A stretch of DNA of 64,000 nt, taken from Schistocerca nitens. Lineage: Eukaryota > Arthropoda > Insecta > Orthoptera > Acrididae. Shown one piece after another: positions 42,835 to 52,730 of the stretch; position 1 is the first letter of the stretch; each line of letters starts with the position of its first letter. The stretch lies in NCBI RefSeq assembly GCF_023898315.1, contig NC_064622.1:167916178-167980177 (forward strand), given 5' to 3'. The position numbers and the translations under genes are program-made. The notes below the pieces were generated by a model, which was not told the DNA's origin, made no database searches, and saw only the letters and a list, made by a program, of their open reading frames with translations.

Positions 42835-43640
42835 GAGGACATGCTGTAGTATCCCTTTCCATGCTTCAGTGAGAGCCCTTGGGAGTCTCTGCTGGAACTG
42901 GACGATTACAAACGCGTCTGTCAAGCATGTCCAATACATTCTCGATAAGACATCCCTGGTGACGCCTGCCACATGAGCCCTGGCATTATCGTGCATGAGA
43001 AGGAATTCAGGGCCACCACCGCATGCAACAGCCACTTCATTGTCCGACACGCTCTGCTCAATGTACTGCCTAGCAGTAAGGCGACCATGCACAACGACAA
43101 GATCTGTACAGTTGTCTACACTGATGCCTCCCCACACCATCACAGAATCTTGGACGAATCTGTCGATTTCCTGGACAACATCTGTCAGATACTACTTACC
43201 ACGGCGTCTTCACACACGGGCATGGCCATCACATGTCTCAGAGAAAATTTGGAATCGTCTGTGAATAACACATTTCGCCAATAACGAAGTTGCCAGTTGA
43301 CGTGGGAACGGCATAACTGAAGACGACCTGGGAGATATTGTCTGGTCAAGCGAGGTACTGGAACAGGACGTATAGGTCGTAAGGTCCTTTCTTGTAATCT
43401 GTTCCTTACAATGTGGTCGGTCACAGCGGCTCCAGTGGCCGTTCTGAGATGGTCTTGCAGTTATCTGGCAGTAGTCGCACGACTCCGCAACGCAGAGAGA
43501 GCTTGATATCGGTCTTCACGTGGGGTTTCGATATGTCGGCGACTTGTCCAACTCCCCTTGCCTACTGAATTGTCTCCCTGCAGTTTTTGCACAACCTATG
43601 GTTGATGGGTGGAGAGACATTGGCATCTGCAGCAACCCAA
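42826..43640 (-). pseudogene. Tc1-like transposase relic (Tc1-C)
   Basis: Minus-strand pieces: PVPRLTRQYLPGRLQLCRSH and WRNVLFTDDSKFSLR (first catalytic Asp) at 43424-43220, then after a frame change MMVWGGISVDNCTDLVVVHG, LLMHDNARAHVAGVTRDVL (second Asp) and ALTEAWKGILQHVL at 43143-42840. The segment with the catalytic Glu (SPDLNPIE in relatives) is not readable; VQFQQRLPRALTEAW follows directly, so part of the core is deleted. The C-terminal tail continues beyond the SINE at about 42600. Confidence 0.88.
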
Positions 43641-43955
43641 CGGGAAGTCCATCCTTCTTGGATCAAACAGAGTGACTTTACAACATGCACTGCATGAAAA
43701 TGTCATATTGCATGTGCTCTCTTGAATACGAGATCGGTTCAAAAAATTCCGGCTCGTCCGTAATTTCGCGCCAGTGGTGTGTTGGATCGAAATGCTGTTG
43801 GCATCCCTGTACACACCAGTATTTAATGTATAACTGTAGAAGTTTCGTTGATGTATCTCTGTTAGTTTTCGTTCAGTGCTGTATTGAGCAGAAAGTTGTG
43901 TCGCACAGTTTTCGAATTGGGCGATGGTAGAGTTAGAGGAGCACCGCATTGAGTC

Positions 43956-45303
43956 GTGGCTGGCTCATGCTATGCTTTGGATTAAACCTTGGTTGTTATT
44001 CTGTGTTTAATCTCAAGTTGTTATAGCGATTAAGCTGTTATCCTCTCTTTCCGCGGGTGGCAGCAGTGGTGTGTATCGATATACGCACCTTGGACTATCT
44101 TTGGCCTGGCTCTTATAGTTTCCGGCTGGGCTGTGTGCGGGCAGTTGGTCGGTTAGCGTGAAGCAGCGGGGAAATCTCCGCAGTACGTAGTTTGGCCGGA
44201 CCTGTTGGCAGCCTCTATGCGGTGTCGGAGTGTGTGGTGCTGTTCCCATTGCTACGAGGTTCATGGCTCACCGATCTTGGACATGAAAGTTGAGTGTCGA
44301 CTTAATCTATCAGGAAGTCACGACTGTTCACGTTGTGTCGTTTGGCGTTCTTTGTCGGCTGTTGGGATATTCCCGCGAGCAACAACGTGTGCTTTCAAGA
44401 TGGCAAATTTTAGCCACCCTCCGGTGGAGTTTAACTGTACTTGGTTATTTGAATCGAAGTGCACCAGCGGAATCTTCTGCCTTGTGGCCGTTAACGTTCC
44501 GGTTACCCGCTCTGGCCGCTGACGTAAATTCAGGCAGTGTATTTTCCTCGTCGTATTGCCGCTGTCCAGCTCGATGTGTAGTTTGACAGCTCAATGTATA
44601 ATTGGTTGTGGGCGCCAATACCTTCTACGTTGTTCCATTGAACTCCCTTTTGTGTGCTGGTCGAGTGAAGCGGAGGTTATCTTGTCGGTGGGTCCGTTGA
44701 CTGTCTGTCGGTTGGGTTGTCGTCGGATCGACAATGGTTGGGCCGGCTGCCTGTCTCACTTGAGTGAGCGTTAGTGTTTGAATTCCAGGCCGACCCTCGG
44801 AATTTCTGATCGCCCTTGGGTGTACTGCCTTTTCTTGTTTGTTGTTGTTGTTTGTACTTGTATGGCTTCTAGCCGATTTTTAGATTAAATTTGTTTTGCC
44901 CTTAAGGCGTCAGATGGTTTGGGCCTTCAGCCTAATTTAAGAACTGTTTTACGTAAAGCCTAAGGCATTTTTAAAATTAATGTTATTGAGTCTTAAGTGT
45001 TGGGCCTTCAGCCGATTTTGAATTTAAGTTGTTTTGCTCTTAAAGTGTCAGATTCTTGGGGCCTTCAGCCTAATTAAGGAAGTGTTTTAAGATAAGACTT
45101 TGCCTTTTAAATTTTTTATTGTGGTTGAGCTTTAAGTTACTGGCTTTCAGCCGTTTTTAAATTAAAGTAGTCTTGCCCTTAAGACATGAGATTGTACGGC
45201 GCATTCAGCCGCTAATTAAATTCCAAAACTGAAGCTGTGTTTTTTTTTTTTTTTTTTTTTTCTTGGCTCTTGTAATGTTGTCCTGCGGGTTTAGCAGGGC
45301 GTC
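43956..45303. mobile_element. Unclassified 1.35-kb insertion with degenerate internal repeats
   Basis: It separates two halves of a mariner reading frame (…HRIE | V(F)VKFCVKL…). There is no coding capacity. The 5' part is mixed and GC-richer. The 3' part (about 44850-45210) repeats a TTGGGCCTTCAGCCG + TTTTGCCCTTAAG-type unit roughly four times, and a long T run follows at 45239-45261. Ends are uncertain by a few bases. The motif GGCCTTCAGCCG also occurs once in the LTR-like insertion at 21574-23265 (near 22989), suggesting a related family. Confidence 0.6.
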
Positions 45304-45943
45304 TCAGGCGTCTTCGTTAAATTTTGCGTGAAACTGAAGAAAACCTTTACAGAGAGAGACCAAATGATGCAGGTAGTCTACGGTAATGAGTGCTTAAACC
45401 GTGCTCGGCGTAAGGAGTGGTTCACACACTTTAAAAATGGCCGGACGGAAGTTGAAGGTGACCCTCGTTCAGGACGCCCTTTGACATCAACCGAAGACGC
45501 TCACGTCAGGAACGTCAACTAATTTGTGCGTGACAATCGAATACTGACTGTCCGAGAGATTGCAGAAGAATGTAACATTTCAGTTAGATCACGTCTGAAA
45601 TCCTGACACAGCATCTTGGAATGCGCCGTGTTGCCGCCAAGTTCGTCGCACGGCTCATGAGTCAAGACCAGAAAGACCTTCGCCTCGCGTTCTGTGAGTG
45701 CCCTTGCACAAAAAACGAACTCACTGTGCTGCCTCATCCTCCGTCCTCTCCAGACTTGGCCCCTGAGGACTTTTCCTTTATTTCCAAAGTCGAAAATATC
45801 GTTGAAAGGATGAAGATTTGCAACGACACACGAGATAAAAGAAAATTCGCAGACAGCGCTACTCGCGATCCAGCAAGAGGCGTACCAAGACTGTTTCCGG
45901 AGGTGGAAACGGCATTGGGAGCGGTGTATCAGTTGTGGAGGAA

Positions 45944-47009
45944 AGCTTTTGACACTGTTCCTCACAAGCGACTTCTAATCAAGCTGCGGGCCTATGGGGT
46001 ATCGTCTCAGTTGTGCGACTGGATTCGTGATTTCCTGTCAGGAAGGTCGCAGTTTGTAGTAATAGACGGCAAATCATCGAGTAAAACTGAATGATATCAG
46101 GTGTTCCCCAGGGAAGCGTCCTGGGACCTCTGCTGTTCCTGATCTATATAAATCACCTGGGTGACAATCTGAGCAGTTCTCTTAGGTTGTTCGCAGATGA
46201 TGCTGTAATTTACCGTCTAGTAAGGTCATCAGAAGACCGGTATCAGTTGCAATGCGATTTAGAAAAGATTGCTGTATGGTGTGGCAGGTGGCAGTTGACG
46301 CTAAATAACGAAAAGTGTGAGGTGATCCACATGAGTTCCAAAAGAAATCCGTTGGAATTCGATTACTCGATAAATAGTACAATTCTCAAGGCTGTCAATT
46401 CAACTAAGTACCTGGGTGTAAAAATTACGAACAACTTCAGCTAGAAAGACCACATAGATAATATTGTGGGGAAGGCGAGCCAAAGGTTGCGTTTCATTGG
46501 CAGGACACTTAGAAGATGCAACAAGTCCACTAAAGAGACAGGTTACACTACACTCGTTCGTCCTCTGTTAGAATATTGCTGCGCGGTGTGGGATCCTTAC
46601 CAGGTGGGAATGACGGAGGACATCGAAAGGGTGCAAAAAAGGGCAGCTCGTTTTGTATTATCACGTAATAGGGGAGAGAGTGTGGCAGATATGATACGCG
46701 AGTTGGGATGGAAGTCATTAAAGCAAAGACGTTTTTCGTCGCGGCGAGATCTATTTACGAAATTTCAGTCACCAACTTTCTCTTCCTAATGCGGAAATAT
46801 TTTGTTGAGCCCAACCTACATAGGTAGGAATGATCATCAAAATAAAATAAGAGAAATCAGAGCTCGAACAGAAAGGTTTAGGTGTTCGTTTTTCCCGCGC
46901 GCTGTTCGGGAGTGGAATGGTAGGGAGATAGTATGATTGTGGTTCGATGAACCTTCTGCCAAGCACTTAAATGTGAATTGCAGAGTAATCATGTAGATGT
47001 AGATGTAGA
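45944..47009 (+). mobile_element. LINE-B copy 1 (CR1/jockey-like), inside the mariner
   Basis: A 5'-truncated LINE begins in reverse-transcriptase motif A (KAFDTVPHKRLLIKLRAYGV) and runs through SGVPQGSVLGPLLFLIYIN, LRLFADDAVIYR (active site), CGRWQLTLNNEKCEVIHMS and KYLGVKI. The thumb follows (RLRFIGRTLRRCN, LVRPLLEYCCAVWDPYQ, IERVQKRAARFVL), and it ends in a GATGTA-repeat tail. A few stops and shifts interrupt it (for example TGA at 46092-46094, TAG at 46442-46444). No target duplication was found. The same family is at 57996 and 62455. Confidence 0.92.
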
Positions 47010-47077
47010 TACACAATAAGTAAAATGTAAGAGCAGAAAAATTTTGTGGACAAATTTCCGGAATTTTTTGAACAGAC

Positions 47078-47278
47078 AAAAATGATTCAAATGGCTTTGA
47101 GCACTATGGGACTTAACATCTGAGGTCATCAGTCACCTTGAACTTAGAACTACTTAAACCTAACTAACCTAAGGACATCACACACATCCATGTCCGAGGA
47201 AGGATTCGAACCTGCGACCTTAGCGGTCGCGCGGTTCCAGACTGAAGCGCCTAGAACCGCTCGGCCACACCAGCCGGC
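47078..47278 (-). mobile_element. SINE-A inside the mariner 3' end
   Basis: A full-length minus-strand copy with an exact 11-bp target duplication TTTGAACAGAC (47067-47077 and 47279-47289) lying within the mariner's right terminal repeat. Confidence 0.95.
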
Positions 47279-47381
47279 TTTGAACAGACCTTGTACAACA
47301 TCGACAGATGACAACTGCCGTCTGCGTACGTCACTAGACAACCTTGGGACACCGGTACTCTGAGCGCCTGGTATTGTAATA

Positions 47382-48296
47382 CGAGTGTTGGAAGTTAAAT
47401 AGTTGCAACTATTTATTCATAAACGATACAAAAGAGTTACTTGCTTGCACTTGTTACTGTCCTTCAAAGTAGTCACCAGCGTTATGTAGAATCCGTTGCA
47501 AGCGATGTGGAAGAGCCGGCCAGTGTGGCCGAGCGGTTCTAGGCGCTTCAGTCTGGAACCGCGCGACCGCTACGGTCGCAGGTTGGAATCCTGCCTCGGG
47601 CATGGATGTGTGTGATGTCCTTAGGTTAGTTAGGTTTAAGTAGTTCTAGGGGACTGATGACCTCAGATGTTAAGTCCCATAGTGCTCAGAGCCATTTGAA
47701 CCATTTTAATGTGGAAGGCGTAGTATACCGTTAGTAGAGCCTGTTCTGCTGATGGTGCGAATGGAGCGGTCTAAAGTTATGGTGATTCTCGTGTACGACT
47801 GTGATGGTGTTATCCTAACGCATTACGTTCCTCCACGGCAGACCGTCAGTGCACAGTATTACTGTTCGTTTTTGGAGCATCACCTGCTACCAGCTTTGCG
47901 AAAGAAGCGGCAACACTTTCTGCACAACCCACTCATCATTTTGCACGACAATGCGCGGGCGCATACAGCGCAACCTGTGGCTGCTCTGTTCTGTCATTGG
48001 GACTGGGAAGTATCCACCATACTCCCCGGACTTAAGCCTTTGTGACTTTGATGAAGGAACCACTTCGTGGCATTCGCTTCAGAATTGTTCCACAGATTCT
48101 ACAGGCAGTAGACCGCTCCATTCGCACCATCAACAGAATAGGCTCTGCTAACGGTATACTACGTCTTCCACATCGCTGGCAACGGGTTCTGCACAACGCC
48201 AGTGACTACTTTGAAGGACAGTAACAGATGCAAAAAAGTAGTTCTTTTGTATCGGTTGTGAATAAATAGTTGCCACTATTTCAACTCCAACCCTCG
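47382..48296 (+). mobile_element. Mariner-like element with mirrored 3' ends
   Basis: The left arm (47382-47773, excluding the SINE and one duplicated target) is the reverse complement of the right arm (48109-48296); both measure 188 bp. The arms contain the C-terminal coding end (DRSIRTINRIGSANGILRLP…), not just a terminal repeat. Between them lies the catalytic part in plus orientation: VMVILVYDCDGVILTHYVPPRQ (first Asp), LIILHDNARAHTAQPVAALF (second Asp) and, after a frame shift, YSPDLSLCDFD (third Asp). The N-terminal DNA-binding domain is absent. TA precedes it (47380-47381); the right copy seems mutated to TT. Confidence 0.93.
47514..47708 (+). mobile_element. SINE-A inside the mirrored mariner
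   Basis: A plus-strand copy with a 9-bp target duplication ATGTGGAAG (47505-47513 and 47709-47717). A short deletion removes part of the AGTTCTAAGTTCTAG body. The hairpin GGGACT…AGTCCC around GATGACCTCAG is intact. Confidence 0.95.
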
Positions 48297-48459
48297 TTCA
48301 TAACACAGCCGATGGATGGCGACTGACTTTAGTTGTCGCATATATTGAAAGCGAAGAGCTCCGTCGATGCAATAAGACCTAAAGTGTCGGCTGTATCAAA
48401 ATGGATTTAATGCACTGGACGTCGATACACGTGTTCCCCTAATTCTTTTGAGCAGTATA

Positions 48460-50120
48460 ATAGGAACATATGACGACAACAATGGCATCTTTCATATAAT
48501 GCCTGAACTAATTATCCTGAAATGCAAAACAATGAGTAATGAGCTCGTCCTGTGTCTGTGGATACGAAATTCAGGTAAGTCCAGTCATGAATGAGTAAAC
48601 TGCCGTCTTTACTTCACTGATACCGTGATGGGAAACGTTTTGCCGCAGAAAGAGGTTGCTCATAAAAAACGTTGTAATGTGTATACTGAGATCTTTATCA
48701 AGTGAGTGGTTACATTAGACTTACATAAATTTTGGAAATTTGTGGTAAGGTCTTATGGGACCAAACTACTGAGGTCATCGGTCCCTAAACTTACGCGCTA
48801 CTTAATCTAACTTAAACTAACTTACGCTAAGGACAACACACACACCCATGCCCGGGGGAGGACTCGAACCTCCGGCGGGAGGGGCCGCCCGGACCGTGAC
48901 AAGACGCCTCAGACCGAGACTTACAGAAAACATTGAAAACCTAAACAGAGCAACAGTGTATAAGTTAAGGAGGTGGTTCGACTCCTAGGAGAGTGGTGTC
49001 ACGTAAATGATGAAAATTTGAACCGGTAGACACTTGACCATATCAACTCGCAAATAACTACTTCCAAAAAATTCCAAGAAACAGTTTTCGCGGTGAAATC
49101 TATAAATATTCTTTACTTATTGCTTATCACTCCCACACCAACAATTTAGATGATATTATGCATTTAGTAAACCATATTACAAAAAGGTCTGTCAGTAGTT
49201 ATTCTTTGTTCACGTGTGGAACGGAAATATCTTTAATACGTGCTGCAACAGAAAGTACTCTCTGCCATAGGTTTTGAAGTGATTCGAGATCTGTACACTA
49301 TAACAGCATATCTGTGAAGGAAGTGATTGAATTGTGTGGTACAACAGTGGCAAACTTTATTAACATGATTACTAATCCAGGACTCTTCAAATGTCTGGAG
49401 TTAGCATAAAATTCTGGGTGGTCTTCATCAGACCATTGCAAGTTCAACTCTTTCTCCCTTTGGTAGGTATGTGATGGCTGAGAGCGCCGAAACAAATCTT
49501 TATTTGCAATGCGGATGCTGTTAGGCATAGGGGACATAAAAGCAAAAATGCTAACATACTGTGTTTACCTTTATTCCGTAGTGTCCTACAGTATCGTTTC
49601 TGGAGGTAATTTACTTAAGAGAATACAAAGTTTTTCGAGTCCAAAAGCGTGTAATTATTTTTAGTGTGGACTCAAAATACCTTACTGAGATCTGTTCAAG
49701 AAACTGAGGATCCTTAACTTCTGCTTTTCAGTACATTTATTCCTCAATGAAATTATTCAAATTTAATGTACGTCTTTTGCAAAGTAACAATTCAATTCAT
49801 GTACTCAATAACAAAAATAAGAATAATCGACATAGTGACATACATTTTCAATAAGTTAATGGTAGCAATACAAAGTTAAGCTAGTAATAAAATTCATTTT
49901 ATGGGAAGGTAAAAGAATTTATTGGTATCCAAATCCTTCTACCCTACTGATGAGTTTCTTAGTAGAACCAATTAATAACATGAAATAACGACAGTATTAC
50001 CGAAAATCTGATTCCTTCACATCTTCAGTGCAGTACTGTGATCAAAGTAAATTAGTTTCGTAAATTGCTTTCCACCAGATGATGCGTGGCTACAATAGAC
50101 TAAGAATTATACATGGTGAG
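48460..50120. other. No gene recognised, apart from one SINE
   Basis: Short frames only. A SINE-D copy is at 48726-48916. The rest is AT-rich and matches nothing else in the window. Confidence 0.5.
48726..48916 (-). mobile_element. tRNA-headed SINE, family SINE-D
   Basis: On the minus strand, a GC-rich tRNA-like head (GTCTGAGGCG, B box GGTTCGAGTCC, CCCGGGCATGGGTGTG) leads to a body TTAGTTTAAGTTAG, hairpin GGGACC…GGTCCC around GATGACCTCAG (48757-48785), and an ACCACAAATTTCC tail. The exact 9-bp target duplication AGACTTACA is at 48717-48725 and 48917-48925. The body is related to SINE-A but the head and tail differ. Confidence 0.93.
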
Positions 50121-50130
50121 AACGTTAGGA

Positions 50131-50334
50131 TAAAAAAATGGTTCAAATGGCTCTGAGCACTATGGGACTTAACATCTGAGGTCATCAGTCCCCTAGAACT
50201 TAGAACTACTTAAACCTGACTAACCTAAGGACATCACACACATCCATGGCCGAGGCAGGATTCGAACCTGCGATCGCAGCGGTCGCGCGGTTCCAGATTG
50301 AAGCGCCTAGAACAGCTCGGCCACACCGGCCGCC
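50131..50334 (-). mobile_element. SINE-A, minus strand
   Basis: A full-length copy with an exact 10-bp target duplication AACGTTAGGA (50121-50130 and 50335-50344). The A-rich 3' tail end is TAAAAAAATGG on the plus strand. Confidence 0.95.
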
Positions 50335-50340
50335 AACGTT

Positions 50341-50412
50341 AGGAGATCCCTGTTTTAATTTGTAAATATATATTACAGGATATCTCTGTTTTAATTTGTA
50401 AATATATATTAC
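50341..50412. repeat. Tandem duplication, two 36-bp units
   Basis: AGGAKATCYCTGTTTTAATT followed by TGTAAATATATATTAC occurs at 50341-50376 and 50377-50412, with two differences. It begins inside the right target duplication of the neighbouring SINE. Confidence 0.93.
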
Positions 50413-51460
50413 GTATTCTTTTTTATGACATCCTCGAAAGTCACCTCAGTATGCACCTCTGACATGAAATGTATATTTAACCTAATTTAAGCTTCAAACC
50501 CCAAGTTCCAAAAATCCACTAACGATTAAGTCGTTTTAATTGAATTGATAAACAACTTATTTATTACTAGGGGCAATTCTTACAAATTCTGAAATTTGAA
50601 GAGGCAACGACTCTTTGAAAGCTATTATTCCGTTGGGCTTCATATTTTTATGCCTTACTAGTCGCTTCGAGCTGCCGTGACGCAAGTTACGTCATTTGCA
50701 AATAGTCTTTTCTTCTAAAACCTCAAGCTTCTAAAAACATCGAAAATAGTGTAACTATGAACACTGTTAGAACGTCTGTAAAATCTGGCGATATGTAACT
50801 CGACAAACTGGGCAAACCAGGTGCCGTTTACTGTGCATCCGAGAAAGCTGACCAGCTGCTTCCGGTGTGTGAGCGTTAGCTCGCATGTGATTTGCATCGA
50901 GCGATGCACAGCCGCGCTTGTTAGAGGCGCAGTGGAGGAGGGGGCGTGACCGGAAGTGCGTCACGACCGGCGCGACCTTGTAGAGCTGATAGCGACACGA
51001 GCGACTACGTCACGTGACGGTGCAACTTCGGGAGCAAAAGGAGGGCAAACGGACGCACTGCCGGAGCATTCGAATGCGTTTACTTTCTCCCGTGAGCTTA
51101 CTTCCGACATTTGCTTAATATAAGACAGCATTCCAAGATGTAAAAGCGTTGACTCAATGCTGAAAAGGATAATGTTTAATGTGAAAGCAATAGCCAATTC
51201 AAGACGAAACCGCCGATTCACCATTGAACCGTCCCTTGAATTCTGCGCAACAGATTTTTATGATTTCTTGATTTCGTCAAGTCTGATGGATGTTCACACA
51301 ATTTCACCGCAAAATAGGAATAGAATGGAGTACCGAGGTACGAATTATTAAACCATTTCAGCTTTGCTGGAGGTTATTCACGAACTACCTACGTTAACTG
51401 TTTCCGATTAAAACAATGTCAGTTTGCAATATTTTGTACGCTAGATACAACAGCGCAATA
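50413..51460. other. No gene recognised
   Basis: A GC-richer patch at 50820-51080 includes CACGTGAC and several CG dinucleotides, but no frame there has a recognisable product. Confidence 0.45.
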
Positions 51461-51462
51461 TA

Positions 51463-52728
51463 CGAAGGAGGATCGGAAAGTAACACACAATTTTTTTTTT
51501 CTTCCCTGATACTGTTGCTGAAATGTTGAAATTTCACGGTGATAGAGTTTGAAGTTTGCGCTACAGAGGGTATTTTGTTTTCATGTGCAGCTCAGCGAGA
51601 GAAGCCTGAACTACGAAACAAAAACGGCTCACACGCTACAGTCATCAACTTGAGAAGAACAGCGAGATGTTGTTCGATTTTTGTGGGCCAAAGGGCACAA
51701 ACCGAGTGAAATTCACAGCGCTATGTGTGGCGTGTATAGGGGGGACTGAATGGACTGTCTCCGCGTGGTGTGCTTTCTTACAAGAGGATCGTGTGATTCG
51801 TCTTAGTCCGGGAGGAAGGTACAGGTGCAACTCCGCAGAATGTCGGAGCCCTTAAAAAAGCCGTGTGCAGCTGCGAACCTTGTCGTGGCAGTTCAACATT
51901 CCCTATGGTGCAGTGTACAATACTGTTTATGACACAATGAAATTTTGTTAAGCTGGTGCTCGCTCGGTGCCTAGGAACCTGACAGACAACCACAAGGGCC
52001 AGCGAATGGTGACAAGCTCGGGTCACTTAACATATTACGCCGCAGAAGGGCATGACTTCCTGAAAGGAATCGTCACTGGTGGGCGTATGCATTCGCCTAA
52101 CACACCCGAAACCAAGCAGGCCTCTTATGGAGTGGAAGCATGTTGGTTCCCCAGTACGAAAAAAAATCTAAGTGACTCAGTCTGCTAGGAAAATGCTTGT
52201 GACAGGGTCTGCGATATGTATGGTGCGTTAATGGTGGAATTTGCTGAACATGGGACCATTGTGAATGCTGCAGCCTACATTCAAACTTTGCGTAAGTTGC
52301 GTCGTGCTCTTCGTGACAAATGCCACAACATTAATGCTGGCGGCATCTTCTTCAGGACAATCCGCGCCCCATGTTGCTGCTCCTGTTCGTGAGAAAATCA
52401 CCAAATTTGTTTAGGATGTGATCCAGCATCCACTGTACAGTGCGGACATGCCATCGTCGGGCTTTCGTCTGTTTCATCCCATAAAGAAATACATGACCGA
52501 CCAACGCTTTGCGACAGATGTGGAAATGAAGTCAGCACATCACAGAAGGCTACACTCCAGCCAAACGGACTTCCACGAAGAGGGCATTTTGAAACTGGTA
52601 TCACGATGGAGAAATGAGTCGAGCACGTTGGTGACAATGTAGAAAAGTAGAAAGAAGGATGTAAGTTTAATTGTGATTTTTGTTTTTGCTAGTAAAATTA
52701 TTGAGCGTTACTTCCCAATCTTTCCTCG
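51463..52728 (+). mobile_element. Mariner-like element, inactive
   Basis: A 1,266-bp element with terminal repeats (CGAAGGAGGATCGGAAAGTA on the left; right end CCCAATCTTTCCTCG inverted). TA lies at 51461-51462; the right copy appears mutated to TT. Readable transposase parts: RVIRLSPGGRYRCNS-type helix-turn-helix remnant, FNIPYGAVYNTVYD, NTPETKQAS next to the first catalytic region (Asp lost), the stretch encoding NPRPMLLLLFVRKSPN where the second Asp is expected (GQ-DNPR context, shifted), and HPLYSADMPSSGFRLFHPIKKYM where SPDLAPSDFHLF is usual. Multiple stops and frame changes. Confidence 0.85.
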
Positions 52729-52730
52729 TT

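Larger units (their letters stand above)
43729..47293 (+). mobile_element. Mariner-like element with three nested insertions
   Basis: The terminal repeats (CGAGATCGGTTCAAAAAATT on the left; the inverse of CAAGGTCTGTTCAAAAAATT on the right) are bounded by TA at 43727-43728 and 47294-47295. The transposase starts at ATG 43924 (MVELEEHRIE) and is cut at about 43955. It resumes near 45304 (VKFCVKLKKTFTERDQMMQV, RTEVEGDPRSGRPLT, RILTVREIAEECNIS, RRVAAKFVARLMSQDQKD), then jumps to VLPHPPSSPDLAPEDF and YQDCFRRWKRHWERC. An internal deletion has removed the first two catalytic Asp residues. Insertions: 43956-45303, LINE-B at 45944-47009, and SINE-A at 47078-47278. Confidence 0.92.
42291..48457 (-). 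mobile_element. Tc1-like element (family Tc1-C) hosting two mariners and a SINE
   Basis: Matching terminal repeats (ACTGCTCAGAAGAATTAGG on the left; the inverse of ACTGCTCAAAAGAATTAGG on the right), with TA at 42289-42290 and 48458-48459, define one element. Removing SINE-B (about 42612-42834), a mariner (43729-47293) and another mariner (47382-48296) leaves about 1.45 kb, the normal length for a Tc1-like element. It is read on the minus strand. The insertions lie in the leader and near the transposase C-terminus. Confidence 0.9.
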
